A stretch of DNA of 64,000 bases from Bacteroidota bacterium. Its GTDB lineage: Bacteria; Bacteroidota; Bacteroidia; B-17B0; Aurantibacillaceae. Location of the stretch: the NCBI GenBank assembly GCA_016711805.1, contig JADJSH010000020.1, positions 7,433-71,432 of the forward strand. The letters run 5' to 3'. Under the pieces are notes generated by a model. That model was not told the DNA's origin. It was given only the letters and a program-made list of their open reading frames with translations, and made no database searches. A program made the translations under genes and the position numbers. Positions within the stretch are counted from its first letter, which is position 1; every line of letters starts with the position of its first letter. Shown piece after piece: positions 44,888 to 53,604 of the stretch.

Positions 44888-46450
44888 TTAATTCTTAATT
44901 ATTTTAGTTGATTGCGTTTGCTTGCCACCAATTTGTAAAAAATAAATTCCTGATTCTAATGTTTGAACATCAATGGTTGAATGTTCATTTTCAAGTTTAC
45001 CATTTAGTATTGTTTGCCCTAAAGTATTTACAATGTTGTACGATTCATTAGTTAAACTAGTTGAGGTGTTGACGTGAATGACTTCATTTGCAGGATTAGG
45101 GTAAATAGAAAGGGTGTTAGTTAATTGTTTTTCGTGAATACCTACTGTATTCATATTTAATTTGAAAATCCATGCTTCCTCACAAAAACAATTCCATGTA
45201 TAAGGATTAACAACATCGTGATCAATTGATGAAGTTCCACCAGACAAAACAAATTGGTTATCAATTGTTTTCGTTAATTTCGCCCCATTTTCCTGCATTG
45301 AACCGCCATACAGACTTTGGTTATTAATAATACCTACAGAATCTACTTCAATTAACCAAATTGCATCGCCAAGTACGTTATTAGTTATATCTCCATCATT
45401 TGAATACGTATATCCTGAACATATAATTTTATTTGAATTTAATTCTATAAAATCATCAATTCGATCCATGCCAGAACCTCCATAATTTTTTTGCCATATT
45501 AAATTTCCATTTGCAGAAAGAACATTTAGCGTCCCATCTATACCATTATTTGAAATGCAGGATGAAAACATGATTTTTCCATTACCTAATTCTTTAACGC
45601 ATGTTGCACTTTTGTCATTATAAGGTGCTAAAAAAGATTTATCCCATACAATATTTAGTGTATTATCTATTTTGAAAATCCAAGTATCATAGAATCCGGC
45701 GGCAGCTAAATGTTGACTGACATCAAAGTCTGTTGAACGGGAACGCCCTAAAATTGCAATTCCACCATCGCTGGTTAGAGTGGCTGAATAAAAGTTATCG
45801 TCATCAGAACCACCATAGTTTTTTTGAGAAAGAATAGTTCCATTTGAACTTAGTTTAAAATATACAATATCGTTTTCATTCATTCCGTTACTATGAGAAT
45901 TTATAATATCACCATCGTTCGACACTGTGTTTGCAAATACATGTAAATCGCCGTTTGTAGCTTCTATTAAATGACTATTAGTACTGAAACCTCCATCGCC
46001 AGAGCCACCATATCGTTGTTCCCAGAGAATGCCAGTATCATTAAATTTTATTAGCCAAATGTTTTTAGGTGTGGTGGAGTATGGAATGCTTAGTAAATCC
46101 CCATCTGAAGAATAACTTGTGCCGCTAGCTAAATAGTTCCCGTCATTTGTTTGTATAATATCTGTTAAGTAATCGGTATTAGAGCCTCCAATTGGTTTTT
46201 TCCAAACAAAATTGCCATTTACATCAATTTTCGAAATCCACGCGTCCCAACCACCATGGTAGTTGCTCAAATTTCCAGCTGTAGAAAGTGTAGACCCAAC
46301 AGAATAAAAATTACCATCAGTAGATTGAATGGTTTTGTTTACAGCATCTACATTATTGCCTACAATTAAATTTTGCCATTGAATAGTTGGTGCTTGAGAA
46401 TACGTGTTTAGTGCAAATGCACTTGCGATAGTAAGTAGTAGTAGTTTCAT
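44888..46450 (-). CDS. Secreted beta-propeller-like repeat protein with T9SS sorting domain
   Basis: The protein has 520 residues. A signal peptide ends in FALNTYSQ. About seven repeats of roughly 55-60 residues carry NFVWKKPIGGSNTDYL, IIQTNDGNYLASGTSYSSDGD and WLIKF, a beta-propeller-like motif seen in T9SS cargo. The C-terminal sorting domain is LSIYPNPANEVIHVNT, IVNTLGQTILNGKL, LESGIYFLQIG. The C-terminus is nearly identical to that of the adjacent broken paralogue, so the two arose by duplication. No catalytic motif is seen; a surface or secreted binding role is likely. Confidence 0.83.
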   Translation of the reverse strand: MKLLLLTIASAFALNTYSQAPTIQWQNLIVGNNVDAVNKTIQSTDGNFYSVGSTLSTAGNLSNYHGGWDAWISKIDVNGNFVWKKPIGGSNTDYLTDIIQTNDGNYLASGTSYSSDGDLLSIPYSTTPKNIWLIKFNDTGILWEQRYGGSGDGGFSTNSHLIEATNGDLHVFANTVSNDGDIINSHSNGMNENDIVYFKLSSNGTILSQKNYGGSDDDNFYSATLTSDGGIAILGRSRSTDFDVSQHLAAAGFYDTWIFKIDNTLNIVWDKSFLAPYNDKSATCVKELGNGKIMFSSCISNNGIDGTLNVLSANGNLIWQKNYGGSGMDRIDDFIELNSNKIICSGYTYSNDGDITNNVLGDAIWLIEVDSVGIINNQSLYGGSMQENGAKLTKTIDNQFVLSGGTSSIDHDVVNPYTWNCFCEEAWIFKLNMNTVGIHEKQLTNTLSIYPNPANEVIHVNTSTSLTNESYNIVNTLGQTILNGKLENEHSTIDVQTLESGIYFLQIGGKQTQSTKIIKN

Positions 46451-46570
46451 AATAGTTAATTTTCTATTACAAAAATACTAGCTATTAAAACTATAAAATT
46501 CAACAATGAGTAAATGGCGGGTTTGATTTGATAGGTGGTGGGTTTTTACCGATAAGTGATTCTTCTTTAA

Positions 46571-46741
46571 AACTTTTTGTCTTGATACAAAAAGTTGCAA
46601 AAAAATCAAGGCTTATTAAAATTTCGCTAAAATCTGCATAGTATCAAACTGATGATTTGAAGCGCTGCGCGAACAGCCCAAATCATCTCCACACATGCTA
46701 ACGCATTTGATACCATTGGATTTTTAAGCTAAATTTTAATA
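46571..46741. repeat. Long compound palindrome in the 46.5-47.1 kb gap
   Basis: AACTTTTTGT (46571-46580) pairs exactly with ACAAAAAGTT (46587-46596). Next, arms at 46614-46651 and 46704-46741 are near-complements (TATTAAAATTTcGCTaAAATC ... and GGATTTTTAAGCTAAATTTTAATA in fragments). Inside them GATGATTTG (46651-46659) pairs with CAAATCATC (46679-46687) around AGCGCT. Confidence 0.8.
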
Positions 46742-46863
46742 GGTCAACTAAATTAAATACACACGTTTACTTTTCTAATGTAGATGTAAGTGTTGATAGG
46801 GGGAATCCGCCTTTTAAATTTAACGAAGAAAATCGAATTTATTTTTAGCAGGGATTTATGCGA

Positions 46864-46915
46864 CGATTCTAGGCTGTTTGAGAGCGGTTTTTCACCGTTC
46901 GAGTTTCTAGAATCG
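46864..46915. repeat. Palindromic element CGATTCTAG ... CTAGAATCG
   Basis: CGATTCTAG (46864-46872) pairs exactly with CTAGAATCG (46907-46915). The interior has GCGGT and ACCGT around a short loop. GC-richer than its surroundings. Confidence 0.75.
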
Positions 46916-46973
46916 GGCGGGAAAATAAGTTCAGATTTTCAAGGAAAATTTAAGAAGCGGTGATTTTTCTTTG

Positions 46974-47006
46974 TTCCTTTCTTTGCATGGTAGGCAAAGA
47001 AAGGAA
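46974..47006. repeat. 13-bp perfect stem-loop
   Basis: TTCCTTTCTTTGC (46974-46986) pairs exactly with GCAAAGAAAGGAA (46994-47006), loop ATGGTAG. The gap 46451-47068 contains no gene; it holds these three palindromic elements. Confidence 0.75.
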
Positions 47007-47068
47007 GTACTAAAAGTATTATGTGGGTCGTAAATTTCTTTTTGTGACTTTTTTGTCAAGAAGAGAGG

Positions 47069-47773
47069 TTAGTTACACCCCTCTGGCCCGCAACCACAAG
47101 AAGAATTGTCAGAAGCAATAGGTTCAATCACACCATTTGCATGCTCTTCATAAGCTTTAGTTAATGCACCTAAAAAAGTTTCAGATTCTTGAGCGCCAGA
47201 AACTGCATATTTTCTATCCAATACAAAAAAGGGAACGCCTCGCACCCCAATTTGCTGTGCTTCGGTAATGTCTTGTTCAACGTCGTTAGCATATGTATCG
47301 CTATTTAAAACGGCTGTAATTTCTTGTTCAGGTATGCCTATGTCTTTACCAATTTGTAATAGGGTAGAGTGGTCGGCAGTATTTTTACCTTCGGTAAAAT
47401 ACGCTAAGAATAATTTTTCTTCTAAGTCGTTTTGTTTACCATACTTTTTTGCTAAGTGTGATAAACGATGTGCATCAAATGAATTTGCCACCACAGCTTT
47501 TTCGAAATGAAAATCCAAACCTACTTGTTTGGCAATGTTAGTTACTTGAGCCGTTGTTTCTTGCGCTTGTTGTTTGCTCCAGCCTTTCTTTTCAGCTAAG
47601 TTATCTATGGTATTTAAGCTTGTATCGGTTACAGTTGTTGGGTCTAACTGAAAACTTTTCCAGATGATATTGATGTTCTCTTTTTGAGGAAATTTTGCTA
47701 AGGCATTTTCAAATTTGCGTTTGCCTATATAGCAAAACGGACACATCACATCACTCCAAATTTCTACGTTCAT
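47069..47773 (-). CDS. DsbA family oxidoreductase (FrnE-like)
   Basis: The protein has 234 residues from the ATG at 47773 (MNVEIWSDVMCPFCYIGKRKFE), which is the normal start of the family with the CPFC active site at residues 11-14. An earlier in-frame ATG (47827) would add MKTPFDSAQGD, codons of a dispersed repeat, and is rejected. The helical insert and the cis-Pro motif GVRGVPFFVLDRKYAVSGAQ identify the FrnE branch. The tail ends in Cys-rich CGCGPEGC. Without a signal peptide it is a cytosolic thiol oxidoreductase, possibly with a metal-binding end. Confidence 0.87.
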   Translation of the reverse strand: MNVEIWSDVMCPFCYIGKRKFENALAKFPQKENINIIWKSFQLDPTTVTDTSLNTIDNLAEKKGWSKQQAQETTAQVTNIAKQVGLDFHFEKAVVANSFDAHRLSHLAKKYGKQNDLEEKLFLAYFTEGKNTADHSTLLQIGKDIGIPEQEITAVLNSDTYANDVEQDITEAQQIGVRGVPFFVLDRKYAVSGAQESETFLGALTKAYEEHANGVIEPIASDNSSCGCGPEGCN

Positions 47774-47794
47774 TATTTTAGTTTTTATTTTTTT

Positions 47795-47818
47795 GTCACC
47801 CTGAGCGGAGTCGAAGGG
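47795..47818. repeat. Dispersed repeat GTCACCCTGAGCGGAGTCGAAGGG type
   Basis: On the minus strand it reads CCCTTCGACTCC then GCTCAGGGTGAC, the well-known Bacteroidota repeat. It lies in the leader of the DsbA-like gene, 21 bp from the start. Confidence 0.8.
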
Positions 47819-47889
47819 CGTTTTCATTCATTACAAAGGTAGCTAATGTCATAAACTTTTGCAATGGTACAATACTTTAGGAAGTGCTA

Positions 47890-49341
47890 TCATTCTTTTT
47901 TCTTTACACAGCTTCCTCTCGGTTGATTGCCTTCCTTTAGTACAATGTCGGAATGAAGAAATTGCGCAGCTTCTGCTGAATCTTTTACTTTTGTAGCGCT
48001 GCGTTCCAGCATTTCTGCTTCGAACTCCGTTAATACACTTTTTCTGATTCCAGCTTCTTTCCATTTGGATAAGGGAGCGCAATTTTTTGATATTCCTTTA
48101 GCTAATGCCAGTGCATCTAATAGCGCTTGATTGGCTCCTTGTCCTTTAAACGGACTCATCGGGTGAGCCGCATCTCCTATCAAAGTGGCATTCCCACATT
48201 TCTCTAATAATTCAGAGGTCAATAATTCTCGATCATACACCGGATAGCCAGAAACTAAATCTTCTTTAGTAGCTGCTAAAATTTGAGGAATAGGCTCATG
48301 CCACTGAGTTCTTTTGCAAGCTTCTTCCTTCAAAAATTTTGCGCCTTTAGCACTTAATTTTTTTGCTTCTTTTTCTGACATAGGAAAACTCAATTGCCAC
48401 ATCACCGAATCTGCATCATAAGGCATGATGTAAATGCGTTCATTACCATTAGCCGTTTGAAATACGGTGGCTGAATCTAGCAATTCACTATCAACATCTT
48501 TGAGGGCTGCTAAAGGACAAATCCCTAATATCACGATACAATCTAAATAACGTAATGGACTGCTATCCTCACCTATCAGTAAGTTTCGAACCGCACTGCG
48601 AATGCCATCAGCACCAACTACTAAATTGGCTTTGGCGTTTTTTATTTCTCCGTTTACCTGAAAACTTAAATTAATACCATCCTCATTTTCTTTTACATCA
48701 ATTAACTGATGCCCCCATTGTACTGCATAACGTTCATCGATTTGCTCAAGAATAGCTAAGCGTAAAGACTGTCTTGCAATATGCATATTGGTGCGCCTCG
48801 GTGACGTTTTTGTATTTGATTGTAGCCACTTTCTCATGCCCCATTCTCCAACTATTTTTCCTTCCGTTGTATGAACCACATGCCGTGTTGAAATGATGCC
48901 TTTTTCTAAAGATGAAATACCCAATGCCTCAATAGCTTTCGTAGCTTGTTGCAAAGTGAGTCCATAACCTTGAGAGCGTGCTTCGAAGTTGTGATCACGT
49001 TCATACAATGTAAAAGGAATGCCGCGATGCATGCAGGCAACCGCCAAAGCTACACCTCCAATACCAGCACCAATAATTGCAACGTGTGGGTAATTATTGG
49101 TATCAGCTATTGTAGTATGATTAGAATGAACTAATCCAGTTCCGTGGCAATTTAAGCAAGAAACTAAAGGACTTTTAGGAGGAATAGGAGCGACAGCTTC
49201 ACCCTTTGTTTTTTCAAATTCATGAATTGAATTTTGGTAATGGAGCCGTACTTTTTTACGAAGCCTCTGACTTTTTTTACCTCGTCCTTTACATTCGGTG
49301 CAAATAGTCCAGCTAGCTTTTTCGTTTATCCCCTTTTTCAA
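47890..49341 (-). CDS. FAD-dependent monooxygenase with N-terminal DnaJ-like zinc-finger motif
   Basis: The protein has 483 residues. Residues 14-21 CTECKGRG and 62-69 CLNCHGTG are two CxxCxGxG units, the zinc-finger motif of DnaJ-type proteins, set about 40 residues apart with a basic linker. From residue 87 a Rossmann FAD domain begins (VAIIGAGIGGVALAVAC), followed by GADGIRSAVRNLL and the second FAD motif GDAAHPMSPFKGQGANQALLDA, giving a group A flavin hydroxylase (PHBH-like). It should use NAD(P)H and oxygen on an aromatic or related substrate. The metal-finger fusion is unusual, because this enzyme family normally starts at the Rossmann motif; the extra part may bind metal or a partner. 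Confidence 0.82.
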   Translation of the reverse strand: MKKGINEKASWTICTECKGRGKKSQRLRKKVRLHYQNSIHEFEKTKGEAVAPIPPKSPLVSCLNCHGTGLVHSNHTTIADTNNYPHVAIIGAGIGGVALAVACMHRGIPFTLYERDHNFEARSQGYGLTLQQATKAIEALGISSLEKGIISTRHVVHTTEGKIVGEWGMRKWLQSNTKTSPRRTNMHIARQSLRLAILEQIDERYAVQWGHQLIDVKENEDGINLSFQVNGEIKNAKANLVVGADGIRSAVRNLLIGEDSSPLRYLDCIVILGICPLAALKDVDSELLDSATVFQTANGNERIYIMPYDADSVMWQLSFPMSEKEAKKLSAKGAKFLKEEACKRTQWHEPIPQILAATKEDLVSGYPVYDRELLTSELLEKCGNATLIGDAAHPMSPFKGQGANQALLDALALAKGISKNCAPLSKWKEAGIRKSVLTEFEAEMLERSATKVKDSAEAAQFLHSDIVLKEGNQPRGSCVKKKE

Positions 49342-49376
49342 TTTTTTATTTAACTCAAGTAAATGCCTTTTTTATT

Positions 49377-49407
49377 AAAAAAAAGCTACCACATTTGTGA
49401 TAGCTTT
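49377..49407 (-). terminator. Terminator of the DUF349 gene
   Basis: AAAGCTA (49382-49388) pairs with TAGCTTT (49401-49407), with CACA/TGTG inside. On the minus strand the stem is followed by a T tract (plus-strand A run at 49377-49384). Confidence 0.75.
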
Positions 49408-49413
49408 CTGTTT

Positions 49414-51114
49414 TTATTTCGCTTCCATTTCAGCAGGCTTGAGTTTATTTAACTCTGCCATTACTAGTTTGCGTTTCTCGTTTAACTCAGTAATTTTTTG
49501 TTTCTCTGCATTAATCTTATCTTCTATTTCTTTCATAAAAGGATTCACGCCTTTGCTGCTCGATTTAAAGAAACCTAAATTGTTATCGTACGTTTTAATA
49601 CGTCCTTGAATTTCATCCATTTGTTTTTTGAAATACTCTGCTTCTTTCTTTAATGCTAATTCAGGGCTTTCTCCGTTAGATAAACGCTCTAACTTCGTTT
49701 TAAATTGCATCATGAATTTTTCAGTAGCACTCACATTCATTTTATCATACAATTCATCTAAGCGATTATAAAACGCATCGTTCACACGTTTTTTATCTTT
49801 CATTGGCACCATGCCTGCAGCATTCCAATCAGCTGAAAACTGTTTTAAGGCGGCGTGGTTAGCTGCTAAATCTTCTGATAAATTAAAGTCTTGTAATTTT
49901 TTTAATAATTCTTCTTTCGCTACTAAGTTAGCATCATAGCTCGCGTCAACCGCACCAAAATGAGCTTTCTTTGCGTCAAAAAAGTGATTGCAAGCCGCAC
50001 GGAACTGATTAAATAATTTAGTTTCATCCCCACCAGCGTGAGGTACTTTTTTCCAAGCGTCTTGTAATTTAATTAAGGCTAAACCTGTTTTTTGCCAGTC
50101 AGTGCTTTCTTTCAAAGCATTTGCTTTAGCAATTAATTCTTGTTTTTGAGTTTTAATAACACCCATTTTTTCGTGTACTACACTAAAAAATGCTTTCTTC
50201 TTTTCAAAAAACGAATCGCATAATTCTCTAAACTCTGCCCATACCTTATCGTTCTCTTTTGCGTTGGCTCTTCCAATGCCTTTCCATTCGGTTTGTAAAG
50301 CTACTAACTCGTTGGTTAAATTATTCCAAACTTGTCCGCTTGCTGTTTCCGATTTTGTGATGATGGCTTTAATTTTTTCTAGCAATTCTTTTTTGCTATT
50401 TAAATTCGCTTCTTTTTCTTCTTCAACAGAATTATAATGCGCTTTTAATTTTGAGTACGCTTCTTCTAAAGCCGCTCTAAAACTGCCTTTCAATTCATCC
50501 CATTTATCGTTAGGCACAGGCCCAATTTCTTCCCAATCGTTACGGTAAATTTTAATTAAGCGTTCTGCTTCCTTAATATTAGTTTGATCTTTAATACCTT
50601 TTATTTTCTCTAATAACTCCGTTTTCATTTCGTAGTTACGTTTCAAATCATGCTCTTGTAATTGCTTTGATAAACTTAATTTGTAGTTAAATTCTTCAAT
50701 GGCTTTACTGTAATCTGCTTGATTTTCTTTGTATTTATGAGGAGACACAGCGCCAGTCACTTTCCACTGACCTTGTAACTCTACTAATTTTTTAATAGCA
50801 GCACCAATGTTATCACTTACCTGACTTAAGTCGTTTATTTTAGCAATAATCTCGTTACGAATTACCAAGTTTTTAGCTTGTTCAACGGCTAGTTTATTAT
50901 CTTCTTCTTTTTTCTTTTTTTCTATTTTGTCAATCAGCTCCGAAATTTTAACATCTTCGGGCGATTTGGCATATTCAAATTCTTTTGCTTTGCCGCCTTC
51001 GTCAACAAATTGTTGTTTGGCTGTTTCAAATTCGGCTGTCCACAATTTTTGATACTCTTTTTGCAGAGTGCGCATTTGGTGAGCAACAGCACTAGCTTCA
51101 GGTTGCTGAAGCAT
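49414..51114 (-). CDS. DUF349 repeat protein
   Basis: The protein has 566 residues, mostly helical with several copies of the DUF349 pattern: LVELQGQWKVTGAVSPHKYKE, IYRNDWEEIGPVPNDKWDELKGSF, LVALQTEWKGIGRANAKENDKVW and AWKKVPHAGG...FNQFRAACNHFFDAKK (fragments). Each unit is about 70 residues with the W-x(2)-(V/I)G...P signature. The family is common in Bacteroidota and of unknown function, perhaps a nucleic-acid- or ribosome-associated factor. The frame upstream of the ATG (to a TAA at 51178-51180) reads NPKERSYQNENVIITKLEE, which looks protein-like, so the true gene may begin farther up with an unnoticed indel. Confidence 0.8.
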   Translation of the reverse strand: MLQQPEASAVAHQMRTLQKEYQKLWTAEFETAKQQFVDEGGKAKEFEYAKSPEDVKISELIDKIEKKKKEEDNKLAVEQAKNLVIRNEIIAKINDLSQVSDNIGAAIKKLVELQGQWKVTGAVSPHKYKENQADYSKAIEEFNYKLSLSKQLQEHDLKRNYEMKTELLEKIKGIKDQTNIKEAERLIKIYRNDWEEIGPVPNDKWDELKGSFRAALEEAYSKLKAHYNSVEEEKEANLNSKKELLEKIKAIITKSETASGQVWNNLTNELVALQTEWKGIGRANAKENDKVWAEFRELCDSFFEKKKAFFSVVHEKMGVIKTQKQELIAKANALKESTDWQKTGLALIKLQDAWKKVPHAGGDETKLFNQFRAACNHFFDAKKAHFGAVDASYDANLVAKEELLKKLQDFNLSEDLAANHAALKQFSADWNAAGMVPMKDKKRVNDAFYNRLDELYDKMNVSATEKFMMQFKTKLERLSNGESPELALKKEAEYFKKQMDEIQGRIKTYDNNLGFFKSSSKGVNPFMKEIEDKINAEKQKITELNEKRKLVMAELNKLKPAEMEAK

Positions 51115-51206
51115 TTCTTCCAGTTTTGTAATGATTACATTTTCATTTTGATAAGACCTTTCTTTAGGGTTCTTTTTTTAATTTATAATAGTGTTGTTTA
51201 AGCTTT

Positions 51207-51316
51207 GCCACTAGGTACGTAGGTTTTAATATTATTAAAGTTTTGGATAGAAGGCTTTCACTAATAGTGCTATGTGTAAACTTGTTTTCTATTTTACTTT
51301 CTATTCAGTGGTTAAA
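51207..51316. repeat. Palindromic element, copy 2 (diverged)
   Basis: It shares the internal block GATAGA-GCTT-C...ATAGT...CTATGTGTAAA (51246-51280) with copy 1 at 14374-14515, and ends in CAGTGGTTAAA like its right arm. The left end is diverged. Upstream of mutS2 and downstream of the DUF349 start, in a divergent region. The 51115-51467 gap holds this element and no gene. Confidence 0.72.
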
Positions 51317-51467
51317 TAATCTTAATTATTCAACCTATCAAAAATAATGTAAAAATTTAGTTTACAAAACAATTAAGGGTTTTTTTAAGTAAATAAATAG
51401 CAGTAAATAATTGTTTGGCGGAACGACTCCAAATCGATAAATTTTAAACAGTTACTTAAAGTCGCAA

Positions 51468-53548
51468 ATGAATATCATTGAATCTGAAGCCCTCGAATTA
51501 TTAGAGTTCTATAAAATAAAAAAATACGTTACTGAATTATGTTACAGTAATGGTGCTAAACAAAAAGCTTCACACATTTCTGTTTTTTCTGATAACGAAA
51601 ACTTAACAGTAGAATTACATCGTGTTGATGAATTAAAGAACACCTTAAGTGGGAATTCATTTTTTCCTGACATTCAATTTGAAGACTTCGAAAAGAAGCT
51701 TCCTTATTGAGTCTGGAAGGAAGTATGCTCACCGAAGAACAGTTTTTATTAGTTAAAGAGTCTACCGAAATTAGTAATACGGCCATTCGTTTTTTGAGGA
51801 ACAGAAAACAAGATTTACCTAATTTATCTCAGTTAGCAGATGAATTAGAAGATAACAAAGTTATTGTTGTAGAGATTGATCGCATCATTGATTTTGACGC
51901 TACGGTTAAAAATTCTGCCTCCAAAGAGCTTCAGAAAATCAGAAAAGAGTTATCTGAAAAAAAACGAGAAAGCGATATCAAATTTGATAGACAAGTGAAT
52001 GAATTACGAAAACTTGGTTTTATCAGAGATAACGAAGAAAGCTTTTTTAATGGAAGAAGAACTCTTGCCGTTTTAGTTGAATACAAATCGGAAGTAAGTG
52101 GATTTGTGCATAACAAAAGCGAAACGGGAAAAACTATTTTTATTGAACCGGGCGCAACCATTAGTATTAACAATGATATTGCTGAGTTAGAAATTGACGA
52201 GCGCAGAGAAATCAATCGCATTTTAAGAGAACTAACGGATACGTTACGACCTTTTGCTTTTCAATTAAAACAATACAATGAGTTATTAATTGAATTAGAT
52301 TTTTTAAAAGCCAAAGCAAAATATGCGCAATTAATTAATGCGTCTTTGCCTGTTATTTCTGCTAATTCGGAGTTAAAGTTAAATAAGGCCTTTCATCCCA
52401 CGTTGTTTTTGCAGAACAAAGAATTAAAAAAGAACACCGTTCCTTTAAACATTCATTTAAATTCCGAAAATCACTTAGTGGTGATTTCAGGTCCGAATGC
52501 CGGAGGGAAATCCATCACTTTAAAAACAGTTGGTTTACTTCAAACCATGCTGCAATCTGGCTTATTGGTGAGTGTTGCCGAAAATTCGGTGATGAGTTTC
52601 TTTAAACATATTTTAATTGATATTGGAGATACACAAAGCATCGAACATGAATTGAGTACTTACAGTGCACGATTAAAAAATATGATCGCTATTTTAAAAC
52701 AAGTGAATTCAAAAACCTTAGTGTTGATGGACGAATTTGGAAGTGGCACAGACCCAGAATTAGGAGGAGCGATGGCGGAAGTGGTACTTGAAGAATTAGT
52801 GAAATCAAAAACATTCGGCATCATCACCACGCATTTCCCGAATGTAAAATTATTGGCTAATAAATTAGATGGTGTTTTAAATGGAAGCATGTTGTTTGAT
52901 TTAGAAACACTTGATCCAAAATATATTTTAACGGTTGGTGAACCAGGAAGTAGCTATACCTTTGAAGTAGCAGAAAGAGTAGGGTTCCCGAAAGATTTGA
53001 TTGAAAGAGCTAAACAAAAAATTGATACAGAAAAAGTGGATTTGAATGCTTTATTGGCAGAAGTTCAGCAACAAAAAACAAAATTAGCAGAAGCAGTTGA
53101 ACGAACAGAGCACGAAGAATTTTTAAGAAAAATTTCTAAAGAAAAATATGAAGTATTGTCTACTAATTTTAGAGACAAGATAGAGCGTGAGCGAGAACGA
53201 AAAATAGAATTAGCGCGTTTAGCAGATTTTGGGCAGAAGTATTTACGTTTGATGGAGGAGTGGAATAAAAACGAAGATCGTAAAATGGTGATTAAGCGTT
53301 TTATTGATGGCATTACTGCGGAAACCAATAAGCGCAAGGAACTCGCTAAACAAAACAAGCGTGATAATTTTGCGGAGAAGAAAGTGGCGCGTTTAAAGCC
53401 ATTATTAAAAATTGGCAGTAAAGTCAAAATTTTAAATAGTACCGAAATAGGAATCGTAGAGTCAATGAAAGATGAGAAAGTGAGTATCACTTTCGGCATT
53501 TTAAAAATGACGGTTAATATGGAAAATTTGGAGTTGGTAAGGGATTAA
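51468..53548 (+). CDS. mutS2: Endonuclease MutS2 family protein, frameshifted in the assembly
   Basis: The N-terminal piece (51468-51710) and the rest (from 51707, TTG) lie in different frames. One missing base near 51698-51706 restores a continuous protein of about 694 residues with the core. The ATPase motifs are complete: VVISGPNAGGKSITLKTVGLLQTMLQSG (split; Walker A GPNAGGKS), STYSARLKNM, VLMDEFGSGTDP (Walker B) and IITTHFP. The coiled region and a C-terminal KOW/SH3-like strand set (LLKIGSKVKILNSTEIGIVE) follow. No Smr nuclease domain (LDLRG motif) is seen at the end. MutS2 proteins act in recombination control or ribosome-collision rescue; without Smr it may use a separate nuclease. Confidence 0.85.
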
Positions 53549-53550
53549 AA

Positions 53551-53590
53551 CCTCACCCTCGGTCCCTCTCCTAAAAGGAGAGGGAAGACT
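53551..53590. repeat. Stem-loop repeat CCTCACCCTC...AGGAGAGGG
   Basis: CCCTCTCCT (53564-53572) pairs with AGGAGAGGG (53576-53584) around AAA. The whole segment is a known type of dispersed Bacteroidota element and sits 2 bp after the mutS2 stop. Confidence 0.78.
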
Positions 53591-53604
53591 AGATGTAAAA
53601 AGTA

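Noticed and set aside
47774..47827. N-terminal extension of the DsbA-like protein (MKTPFDSAQGD...).
   Set aside because: The extension is read from a dispersed repeat and an AT-rich leader. The family starts at MNVEIWSDV, with the CPFC site in its normal place.
47849..48082. Minus-strand 77-residue frame overlapping the flavin monooxygenase end.
   Set aside because: Its composition is basic and irregular, and it overlaps the well-supported monooxygenase frame.
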